A DNA stretch of 64,000 nucleotides, taken from Anseranas semipalmata. Lineage: Eukaryota > Chordata > Aves > Anseriformes > Anseranatidae. A program made the position numbers and the translations under genes. Positions 41,935 through 53,900 of this stretch are shown in pieces. Each line of letters opens with the position of its first letter. Position 1 is the stretch's first letter. Location: the NCBI GenBank assembly GCA_013399115.1, contig VXAA01007203.1, positions 207,562 through 271,561 on the forward strand, in the 5' to 3' direction. The notes below the pieces were generated by a model, which was given only the letters and a program-made list of their open reading frames with translations, was not told where the DNA came from and did no database searches.

Positions 41935-44900
41935 GTGCCCCATTTTCCCCCTTTTTTCCTTGCTGAGTGCATTAGCCGACAGTGAGGGCACTTTGGGAAG
42001 TTTAAAACCTTAATCCTCGGCTCGTTTGTTAAAAGGCTGGGTGATGTAACCATATTCTCAATAAAGGTTTTAGAGGTTTTAGCTGGTAATGTCTCCCACA
42101 GAAAAACAGCTTTCAGCCAGAGTGCTTCATGAGATTAGTTCCGTGATAAGGACTTTTCTGTCTCAATAGATGTTAGGGGAGCAGAAACTTTCGTAGTGAC
42201 CTACCTGTTGTCTTGCTGTAGCAGCCCATGCTACCTTCTGAACTGAGTTTAGCTGGGAGGAAAAGGGAATTATTGATAATTTTCTAAAAAGGAGAACTTT
42301 AAAGTCTGCTTTAGTGTGTGGAGTAGTCCTCTGGGGTTTGTTTTCTGTCCCACAGGCCAGCACGGCTAAACCAGTGTCACTTGGCCACTTGTCCTGTGCT
42401 GGCCTAATCCATAACTCATGGGTTGCAAAGAGGAATAGTAATGCTGGTTGACAGCTCCTACTGCAATGAAATAGTAGGGCTTTTCTACCAGCATGGCTTG
42501 GACTAAGTCTGGAAATAAAATAGGTATGGAGAGTTGGTGCCCTATTTCCACAGCAAGTCTTGCAGCTGCTGGACCACCTGTGCACATAGAAATGTCCCTT
42601 TGGGGGTCAAACCCTTGTGTGTGGCTAGTTAGGAGGCAGCATGTACCCAGTGTGCAGGGTTGGGGTCACAGATCAAGGGTACCTTGGCCTGAATGTCTGT
42701 AGATTGTTGTTATCTTTGTCCCTTTGGTCTGTGTGCAGGTATTTGGTTCTGCTTTTCACTCCAGAGCAAACTCTGTAATGTGCAGTAATGCAAGCTGGGG
42801 GAATTGGTGGAGAGCAACTGCAGCAAAGAGCCAGCTTTACCTCGAACAACTTTCATGGGGTCGTCCCCCTCTGCCTGCATTACACTTGACTCTTGACTTT
42901 GTGCTTGACCCTCCCAGGGGCTGGTCTGCAGCTCGTCTCCCGCCGTTCCTGCTGGAGCTGCTCGGAATGCTTCCTGGGTGAAAGCTGTTTGCTTTCCTTG
43001 TGCTTTAGTGCTCCTTCGCATGCTGTTTTCTTTAATTGCAATGGAGAGTGCAAACTGGCAGTGCTGGAAAGGTCAGTGGCTTGGTGGTGCTCAATGCTGT
43101 AGGAGCTCGATGCCTGAGACTCCCAAAGCAGCTCTGACAGCTGGAGACCTTTAGGGTTAGCAATAAGCCAAGTCCAGCACCAGCAGGGCTTTGGGATTGC
43201 CCACAAATCTTGGTCCTACCTGGAGGAATCCCCCTTTGGACAAGAGGACAGCTTGCAGGCCAGGTGGCTCACCACGGCTTGCTGTGGTTCTGTCTGGAAT
43301 GCGCCTCATGGCTCTCGGGTGTCAAGCCAAGGTATCAGTCTCATTTGGTTGGCTTTGCCTTTGGCTCTGAAATGCTTTTTATTTCTTTTATTCTGACTCT
43401 ACAGTTCTTGGTGCATGCAGAAGTAGCACCTGGGGTGCCTTTTGTGGGTCCAGCTTGAGTAGAAGGAGATGAGATGAAGGTGGGTCATGGAGAGCCAGAC
43501 TCCAGTCGAGCTCCTGGCGTTTCGTCCAAGAGCTGTATTTCCTCCCTGAGCAGCCATCCTCAACAAGTGGTTGGTGCAGGGAGGGAATGGAACAGCACTG
43601 GAGAGGTCAAGGGAGTGAAATCACCACGGATTGTCCAACAGAAGTCATCAAACCATGTCCCGCTGCTTCCTTGGGGAAGGGTTGAATGGTAACACTCCTG
43701 ATGCTTTTTGACTTCCTCCCTTAAAGGGCAACAAGCTCTCTGTTCCCTGGGAGGGATAATTTATAAAATAAAGTCCTTAAGGCTTTAAAGAACATATGCA
43801 GCAGTCTGGGATAATGAAAATGCTGAAGGCAGCTGAGACCTCAGGGGATATAGAAGAGTAAGTTGTGCATCATGGGTCGCTTTGCTGAATGCAACTGGGC
43901 TGTGCTTTCTGTATTCATGGTGTTCAGCATCTTGGGAATTGATTTAGGCAGTGGAAGCTGAGATGGGCCTAATCCTGCCGTTAACCCAGGGTCCTGAGTT
44001 AAATGCCTGTCTACAGCATTGCCCTGCACTGAAAGAGTGGATCCGAGCGTTACCTGACACTGAGCACAGCGGGGATGTGCTGCTGCTGCTGCTCTCCATG
44101 TGCAATGCACAACTTTGACAACAAACCTGAGGGCAGATAATTCGGTTTTGATGAAATGGGATGATTTCCCCATTAGGGGGAGAAAAAAAAAAAAAAAGAG
44201 GGAGAGTTATGGCAGAAGTCCGTGGCTTCTGAAGGCAGCGGCTCACCTCTGCATATCACACAGGCTAGCACCAAGGCTCTCTGTGTTTACGCACCCCCTG
44301 GCAGTGATAAGGGTGGACTGGTGCCCCGTTGTCCTGCAGCTTTCTCCTTGGACCTCCCTGGCCTCGGGCAGGTGAGGGTGCTCTGCCTGGGGCAGCACCA
44401 GGGGCTCACCTCGCCATTGCAGTGCTATGGATGCCTCTGGTTTAGGCGCAAAATAAACATTTTTAGCTTTCACCTGCTACTGTGTGGTCTATGGAGATGC
44501 TTTTGTGATCCAGCCAAGCTCTTCAGGTAGCTAGGAGCTGTTGCTGCAGTACCTGTTGGGGCCGTAGCTAAACTCACAGCTCCAGACCCCATTTTCACTT
44601 CTCTTTTTGATGGATCCATGCCTGGCTTGTGTCACGACGCTTCTGAACTGTGCCTGCTCCTCTGGATGGGGATGCAGCAGCCCTTTAAGCAACAGGATCT
44701 GCCTCTCCTTTTTTCTTGCTTATAACTGTACCAGTACATCCTAGGATTGTGTTTTCCTTTCTGACAAGTGTTGTGCTGTCCTTTAATCACTTCATATGCT
44801 TAGGTTTTGGTTTTCACCAGTCAGTTCCAGCTACCAGCTCCTGTTCTAATAGAAATGAAAGGGAAATTAGTCCTTCTATATGCATCTTTGCTCTTTGGAC

Positions 44901-47900
44901 TTGCTGGGCTCCACCTCTTCCCACAATTAGTGTTGTTTGTTCTTATTGTCAGGAACAGAGCTGGGAGGCAGTGGCCTTGTTTTTGCACCCAGGTCACAAA
45001 TAAAGCTCTAGGTGTGCCTTGTCACCTGAGACACATCCAGGCTTCATCTCCCTGGGTTTACGCAGATACGAAGAGCAAAGTATGCTTGGTGATCATCTCT
45101 AAACAAACTTTCCCTAAGGACTTGTATAAGCGAGGCAACCTAACCACGTAATTGCCCTATTTAACACCCCGTATGGGTGCTCTTAAACTGAGAGAAACCA
45201 GGGAATTCCTATCACCATTATATCATTGTACGTGTTCCCTGCAAAGATAGGATTTGAGCTGGCAGAAACCTTGATGTCCCTCCAGGGGGACGTGTTTGCC
45301 TTTGCCTCCACGCAGGGAAGAGGAGGCATGGGCTGAGCACCTTCTGTAACGCTGTTCTCTTTGCATGCTGAGGGTTGAATGTAATGTTATTTGGCAGATG
45401 TCTTCTGGGCATCAAATGGCCTTGCTACAATAGTACTGGCTCTAATCCTGCTTTGTCAGAGGCAATGATCTTCAGAGCTGGACACAACTTGTGTAATTTA
45501 ATGGCCCACACCGCATTCATTTTCATGGCTTTCTTAACATGTGCTGCACTCTGTGTACATACAAGTTGTGCTGTTCCCTGGCTGCAACACGATTTATGGC
45601 CTCTTGTTGGAAGAGCTATGTGCTTGTGTTCCCTAATTTAAAGCTTTTACAAAGGAAGGCTGAGAAATCTCATGTTCAGCCTGGCCCATTCCTAGGCACC
45701 CAACTTTACTCCTGTGTCAATGTCCCTGGGCGCACCCAAGAAGCTGGATGAAATACCACAGCCTTCTTCTGACCTTTAAAGGGTTGATCTCCAGAGCTTG
45801 TACAAAGAAGAATTAAGCGAGGAAAATCCTTTTTATAACTTAACAGTGGGTTTGGGGTTTCTCTTTGTGTGCCCTCTTATGTAAGGCATGCATAAATCCA
45901 TCGCAGCTTACTTTAGAAACTCTGTGCTGTAGTTTTTAGCTTTTGGTTGCAACTTGAAGAATACAAGCAAGGTGTTGGGTTCCTTTGAATGCAAGCTGTT
46001 GGAGGATGGGCATGCTCTGCTCTGGATTCTTTTTCTCCACTCATTTAAATATGGCCTCTCTTAACTTGTGGTGGTGTTTCCTTCCATATGCAAGTTAACC
46101 TGGGCCAAGCATCTCATTCTGGAATTGAATTTCCTTTGTGCTCTGATATTTGTGAAATAACGTCGTTTCTGTGATACTCCAAGCTGGAGATGAGGCTTGG
46201 TTGTTCCACATGGTGGCCTTGGCATAATGCATCTGTTGGTCTGTGCTGGCCAGTGACAATGCTTCAAGACCGATGGCAGAGCCTCTGGGTGTAAGACGTG
46301 CTGTGATCCCCTGGGTGACTGCAGTTGCCCAACTTCACAAAGGGTGAGGAGGAAAGCGTGACATGGGGAGATCAGATGAAGTCCCTAAGGGCAACAAGTC
46401 TCGAGATCCTGACTTGACATCCACGCAAGGCTTTGGTGTTACATCAGGCGCTCCCATAGCTGACTTTCCAGTACCTTTTGGCTGTTGGCATAGGAGCCTG
46501 GATGGGAACTGATAACTATCTCAATAAATCCGATTGAGGGGATGGTGTTCAGGTAGAAAAAACCTTGCGGCTGTACAAACAGCTTGTTGTCTCTCTTGGG
46601 GAGAAGTCTAGGCAAATCCAGATGCCACAACGTCCTGAATGTTGTTGGAGCGTGTTTGCTCCCCAGCCACATCAGGGCTTGCAGGAGTTCCTGGAAGGCA
46701 GCTCTTTTGTTTGGGTGTGGAAAGCCAAAGTGATTGATGATTATCAGTGTTTGCTGCTGTGTTTGCGTGCTTGAGAAAGGTCTCATTCATCAGCTCTGTC
46801 CCGAGCTTTGACGTGGTGGTGACTTGAATTTTGTCCCGTGGTGTTGTCTCGAGCTTGACCTGGGAGAAGTGGGGAGCTGCCAAGTCAATTAGTTATACCC
46901 CTTAATTGCATTTGCAATTTCTGAATGTCTTGTAGAGCCATCCTAGTGTCTTCTCATGCCACACTACATCTTGCTTCTTGTCTTTTCTAATTTCTTCTTG
47001 TCTTGCCTCCAGACAAGAAGGCATTTGTGGCCCTTCTGCAAGGTTTTTGGATAGTCCTAGTGCCTCTTCCATCCTTTCTCAACTGCAGTTCCTCTGGCCT
47101 CCTGCCCACGGAATTCAGGTAGTCTTTGCTCTTCTCTCCCCCAGAACATCTTAACTTCTGACTAATTTCAGCCAAACCTTTGCAAGAGGTGGAGGCATCT
47201 CAAAGGCGATGAAAGCTCCTGTAGGAAGGAGGAGAGCTGGAGGCAGGGGAGAGATGCTTTCCACCTCCCTCGCGCACAGAGGGCAGGACAGGATGCTCAG
47301 CTCTGGTGCTTTGTCACCTCCTTTGGGCTGACCACAGCATTTGTGGATGCTGCTGGTGTGGGGGAGCTGCTACCAGGGCTGTTTGTGCTTTGGATGGTCT
47401 TTTATGGCTGTAGAGGTTTATGGCAGAGAGGGAACCTGGATCCTGTTCAGCAGCATGTATTTGGATATATTTGCTAATGCTTTTGGCTGTCCCTGGAGCT
47501 GACAAACATACACAGCTCTCGTCTGTAAACCGAAGGGGCTGTTGCAGTCTTCATAAGCACCACCTTCCCTTAACGCTTCTTTTCCCTACATCCAGTATAT
47601 AGGTTAGTGCCTCGCGCTGTCTGAGGAAGCAGCGTTCACAGAATCGTAGAATATCCCGAGTTGGAAGGGACCCCCAGGTATCACTGAGTCCAACATTGGA
47701 GGCATAATGTTTGTAATCAGCCTTTAAATGCTAAAAAAATAAAATCACAAATAGATACAGACTATGTCTGCACCAACAGCTACTTCCCAGCAGAGAGCTT
47801 GGTGCTGTCTGCTTTGCTTTGAGAGCCTCTGGGTGCTCAGACCTGAGTAGTGGTTGTTTCTTTCCAAGTGCCCTGTTCGGCTACAACCCAGCTTGTTCAT

Positions 47901-50900
47901 GCTGGAAAAACCCTGGCAAAGCCCCTTGTCAGGTTGTATGGTGAGGGATTCCTCATCCTTTTCCTCCTTCCAATTCCTGGATGTCTTCTCTGGGGAGCCA
48001 ACAGTGTGTGCAGGGTGGGTGGGTGAATCCAGAGGTGGCACTTTTAGGGCACCCTTTTGTGTGTTTGCTCCTGAGTGTCTCAGACCTGGGATTTGTGCAG
48101 CTGTTGGGGTGTTTTCCTTAACATCCCACATAATTGCTTTTGCAGAATAATCACGGCTTCATGCTTTCAGCCTGCTCCTTTAACTTCAACAAATTTGTGG
48201 ATTACTGTAAAGCACTAAGCCTGCAAATTTGCGGACCAGATGGAGTGACTGATGCCTCAGTCTCCAATGTACCAATTAGGAGCTCAAATCTTTCACTTAA
48301 ATGAAAAAGTCAATGTTAATCCCCAAACCTTTTCAAACTGGGCACCTGTTATTGGATGTCAAATATGAGAAATGTATTCCCAGAAAACTGGAATCGATGC
48401 AAATGCAAAGGTTTCCATTCCCTATGTACCAGTCAAAGCTGGTCTTACGCTACCCCGCCCCACCACCTCCTTTCTGGCATCCAAAAATTTAAAAAAAAAT
48501 GGAAAAATAACTTGAACAAATTCATTGGAAAGAAGTCTTCCCTGAGTAACACTGGGACCTACAGTGTTTTTGGGAGAAGTAACAAGCGTTGTCTTGGCTT
48601 GTGGGATTAAAGACTTCTGCAACTCATCCTGGAGGATTGGGCGAGACCTGGGGAGCCCACCAAGATTTTGTCTGCGTGGAAAAAATGATCTGAGAAAGTG
48701 TTTTGGGCAGGATGAGAGCAGGTACTGTTGGGGCTCTGTAGAGTCTCTTGTGTGGCAAAATCCCTTCCTGATGTAGAGACGAGGGGTCCACCAGCAGTGG
48801 TGGTGCAGGTAAAGCACAGGGGAGCAGGATAAGACTGTGTGTAGCAAGTGGAGGTTTTCTAGAAGTAGGAGGGTAAAGTAGTGGCTCCGAGTAATTTCTT
48901 TTAGTGCTACAGTGGGTCTTAGTGTGGTCCTGGGGGAATCTGCCTGCTGTTAGGGTCCTGCAGCAGGTTGGAGGGAAGCTGCTGCTGCATCCCTGTGCTT
49001 TGCACTGGTGTGGGAAAAGCAGGCTCTGGGGTCTCCATCCTCCTAAACAGCCCAGCCTTGTGCCCTTTTTCTATTAAATAGATATATATTTGTATATTTT
49101 TTTATATTTTTTCACCCAGGCATCTCTTAGTTTCACCCGTCAGAACCACTCTTCTCGCACAACAGAAGTCACCTCCGGGCAGCACTTTTGTGGTCCTGGA
49201 TGTGGAGATGCTCCTCGTGGCATCCCTTCTGGCTGGGGCTTCCCGTGGTAACCTCCCGCCCCTGTGGGCACGGGGACATTGCCATCTGCTATTTCCTGAA
49301 TTTTCCTACGAGATTAAGTGTGCTCCCCGTCTGCAGAAAGTCTGAGCTGAAGCTGAGGAAGGAGGCAGGGATGGAATTAATTTACTGCTTTGTGCAACTC
49401 ATGTCTCCATCCCGTGAACTTTTGACTTGCTTCCACTTGATCCCCTGTAGCCAGCAGGAGATGGGAGCACTTACAGACACAGCGTCACATCTGTTTCTGA
49501 GCTGAGGGGTATGTGAGCTTGTCTGCCCCTCCGGGGTGGCTGTTTTCACTCGTGTGTTGTGTCCAGATGGCGAGACCCTGGCGAGGAGATGCCTAATTCC
49601 TGTATCCCTTCACTGTTGCACTTGGGAAGCCTTTTCTGATTAGCTTAGGAAAAAAAGTTGCTGTGAGCAACAGGTGTTACTAGATAATAAAACATTTTTC
49701 AAGTGGCTCAGCTGCCTCCTGCAATGCCAGTCTGTCCCCAGGTTTAGCAATAACGTGTATCGCTCCTGTGCACCAGATCTGAATTTTCCCTGCTGCGATT
49801 CAAGCTTACTCATCTTCCAAGCTGCAGCTTGCAAACGTGTGGCGAACCTTCTGCCCCTGGCACCACCGCTGTGGCTTTATCCTGTGATGCTGGGATTTGG
49901 GCTGTTGAAGAGCGTCTGCCCTGAACAGCCCAAAGCCTCCGTGCACGCAGCAGGGCTGATGGGGCGATGCAGGACCATGCTGGAGAGCATCAGGAGATGG
50001 AGCAGGATGGGGACAGATGCCATGGTGAGACCCTGTCCCTCTCTCTCAGCAGGGCTGCGACCCCTTCGCCCAGACCCAGCGCAGCAAGCTGCAGCACCGC
50101 CGGGCACGGATCAACCAGCAGATCAACAAGGAGATGCGGATGCGCGCAGGGGCAGAAAACCTTTTCCGGTGAGTCCTGGCCCCTGGAGCATCTGTCTGGC
50201 CCAGGGATATGGCTGGAGGTGGAAATACAATTTCACTGTGCAGGGGAGGGGTTAAAACTGTTTTATCCATGTCTGTGTCACTCTGCCATGAACCATCACA
50301 TGTCCAGGAAGCACCTGCAGGCTGCTTGCTCCAAGAAAAGGAATGTTTCTGGATTATCAGCTGTTTTTTTTTTTTCCCCTCTCTGAGGCAAGTCCATCTC
50401 CTGCTTGGACAAGGCTTTTTCTTTAAACCTGTCTGCAAGTGTGGATCAGTCTCTGAACGGCTGCTTTCTGCACTGGTGAGGCTTGCTTAGGACTCCCGTG
50501 GCCGTACCCTGCTTGGGGTTTGCCCAGTCTTCCCTTGGCATTGCAGCACTCATCCTGGAAACGCCAGCCCTCTGATCAGTGCAATGCTGATGCTTAATGA
50601 AAAGCGGTGATTTAATGCCCTGGAAGCCTGTTACAAAGCAGGGTGCGAATGGGTGCAATAAAGGGAACAAATGTTGAACTGGGATGGAGCCCTGAGTGCA
50701 GACATCCTGCATGATATCCCCAGTAAGTGGGTCAAATCCAGCTTTATTTCAAAAAAAAAAAAAAAAAAACTGTTTCAGTAATTCCATCTGAGTAGAATCT
50801 GTCTGAAAACTCGGGCATGTCTTCACATATAGATACAGGCCAGCAGCTCTCCATCCTGCTGGGAGGTTGCATTTATGGGATGGTGCAAAAAATGATGCTT

Positions 50901-53900
50901 TTGCATGGCTTTCAGGTTGCAACTGGTCCAGCACAAGTAGAGCCAGTGCATTACGGCCATCCCCTGAAGAGTGGTCATGATGAAATCACGATGCAATAGC
51001 CCAAATTTTATTTTGTTGTACAGATCTTTTGCCTTTTTCAACCTGCCCCTGACCTTTTTTATAAGTTCTGTGTGTGTATCGAGTTCCTATAATATATCTG
51101 AGCACATGTGCAGGGTGGGCAGACTTTTTAATATAAGAAAATATCTTAAGACTCCCCTAAAAGAGCTTTTTTTTTCTTTTGCATATTTTGCAAGTTTGGT
51201 GTTGACTTCTCTCCCTGCCCCAACAATAAAATAAAACGTTTTTTGCTTTTGAATTTGAATGATTCAATGTCACCGATGTTTGCCTTTTGTACCCAAAAGG
51301 AAAGCTATCGGTGCTCTGCTGAACTATAGCAAGTCATGGCATTTCACAAGCGGATAAGGACAGCCAGGATACCCTGGAGGGTGGGATCCTGGGGCTGGTG
51401 AGGTTCAAGCCCCGTTAGCCCTCTGCTTTAGCCCTCTGGCTCCTAGGGACCATAAGTCATCTAGTTAAAAAGGCCTTGACACCACCATCTGTGCCACTCC
51501 ATGCAACTCCCCTTTGTTATAATAATAATAAAAAAGCCTTGGAAATGTGCTGCCTCAGCAAGAACATGCCTGGCCATGGTTTTGGTGTGAAGAGCGTGCA
51601 TCAGAGCTGCTCTGCTTCCTCCCTTGCCGGGGAGTGAGCAAAAATGTGATGCAAAACCCATCTTAATTACTTGTCTGGGGAGGGGAGGGATCGGCCTCTG
51701 CCAGGGCAGAGGCAAAATGCACTGATGGGGCCCTTTTTTTGGCTGGCTCAGCAGTCTGAATGTCCTTTGGTAGCAGTGATGTTTCCTCCCTCCCTCCAAG
51801 TCCACTTCGCAGCTGAGTCATAGGTGGATTTGGGGGTGCTGCGGCTTTCAAAGTTTGGGAATCTGGGGAAAAAAGTCAAGTTTGTGTCTGAAATTAGAGG
51901 CCAGGAGGGGAAGATTATAAGTCTAAAAAGGTTATTGCTCAAAAGCTGTTGACTTGCACTGAGAAGTTTCCTTTGCATCTATTAGGTCAGTGCTAAGTGC
52001 AAAGAGAAAAAGCAATGCTGTGCCCAGCCCGGAGCAGTGCTTGCAGCTTTGCCTCTGCAATTCCAACTTAAAAAAAAAAAAAAAAAAAACTCAATGCTTT
52101 AAAGAAAATAATCTCCTAAGCTGTTCTGTTCAGCATATCGGTCCCTTTTCCTGGAGAGGCTGCCATGAATGGCGCGTTGGAAAAATGCACGTGGAGTTTG
52201 CTCAGCAGCATGAGGGGGGTTGTTTGCTGGATAAACAAACGGGCAGAGGCAGTGGAAACCCTCGCCTTTCTTGTCCAAATACTGGGGCACAGCAAAGCAA
52301 TCGGGAAGATAAAAGTGTCGCCAGTAAACCAATTTTTCCAAAATAACTCAAAAATCTTTGTTCAACGTTAGCTAAGCAAACAGCTGATAATTTCTCTGAG
52401 GAGGTTGAGTAAGATGTGGGCTCTGCGTGCTCGTACGGAGACCAGCGCCTGCTCCAGGGAGTACGAAAGCCTCCATCAGCACGGGTTTGCTCCTGGCAAA
52501 CTTTGCCATTGGTAAACAACTGCCTGCTCCCAAAATTACCTCTCTGAGAGGTGCTGTGCTCTCCGTTGCTTCAAACAGCACTTGTGGAGTGCAAACTGAA
52601 GTGCCCCAAAGCAATACCAGGCTTTAATATGTTCACTCTGAACCTGGTGGCAAGCAAAACTGTCCCGGAGAAGCTTGCGTGTTTGTGTAAAATCAGGCTT
52701 TGCAGGCTGAGAAGTTCTTGCTGCAGAGCAGGGGTGAAAGCACCGTTCAGAGATACATCGTGTGCATGCAGATGTTACCCTGGTGTCACTGGGTTGCGAA
52801 TCAGCAAAAATCAGCTATTGCCACTTAAGGAAAAAAAGAAGAAATCTGAGCAAGAATAGGAAAGTGTTCAACTTTGGAAGAAAATTGTAGTGACAGCAGT
52901 GCTGCACCTGTTCTGGAGGTGGTGTGACACGTGGAGGACTGAAATGGTGGCTCAGTTCTGGTGCATAGGGAGAGAAGGGGGTTACTGTGCTGCTGCTGCA
53001 TGGGGAATTGCAGAAATGCCAAAGGATGTTTAAATGGAAGCGGCTGCGGAGATCTTTGGACCTGCTCTGCTTCTGCTTTGTTTGTTTAAAACAAAAAAAA
53101 ATGCATCAGTCTTGGGAAATCCCAGTGAAGGAGGTGCAGGGGAGGAGACCCTAAAGTGCTACTATCCTAAAAGAAAACCACATAGCTCCTTATAGCCAGG
53201 TCACGGCAAGGCTCCTGAAGGATGTTGTCAATAAAAAATAAATCAGAAGCAATGCACTCTGCAAAAGCTGGGGGAAAGCATTGCCCTGGCCGAGCAGAGC
53301 TCGTGCACGTGGTGTTTTTACTGCGTCCCACTGGGGCTTGGCGTGATTTAGGGCGAGCAGCCAGAGCCCCTTTCAGCCAACAATTGCACGCTGTTGGCTC
53401 TGCGTGGCTGCAGAGTTATCTCTCCCTGCTTTCCTTTGGAGCAGATAAGGAGGGTATAATCAGCCTGGGAGTTTGTCTTGCTGGGAGCAGGCAGCTCGCT
53501 GCAGCTGAAATCAATCCTTGGTGTTTACATCTCCTGACATGCACAAGAGGGGAGGGAGGGCAGGCAGGGTCCCATGCTGCTAATGGGCAAGCACAGCAAG
53601 CCTGCCTCTTGCAGAAGGGTTATTTGCACCCAGAAAGAAGTTTTCCCTCCTTAAGTTCAGGTCTAACCATAAAGCACGCCTTTTATTTGGTTTGGGCGAC
53701 CACCTTGAGCACTCATAACCAAATCTGAAGCTGTGCTGGAGGTGGGAACGTGGATGGAGCTCACAGAGGGACTGGGTGAGGGTGCAGGTGACATGGGTTG
53801 CTCTGGGGAAGAATAGGCACCCCTGGCAAAAAAAAATAACCAGAATTTTTCTCTGCTTCATGAAGAGCTGGATGGAGATAGCTGGCCATGAAGGCACAGC

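Larger units (their letters stand above)
40400..50052 (+). other. RHPN1: RHPN1 intron 1
   Basis: 9.65 kb. Holds T-, G- and A-runs, a short CR1 tail at 47638 and otherwise unique sequence without a recognisable exon. Confidence 0.8.
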
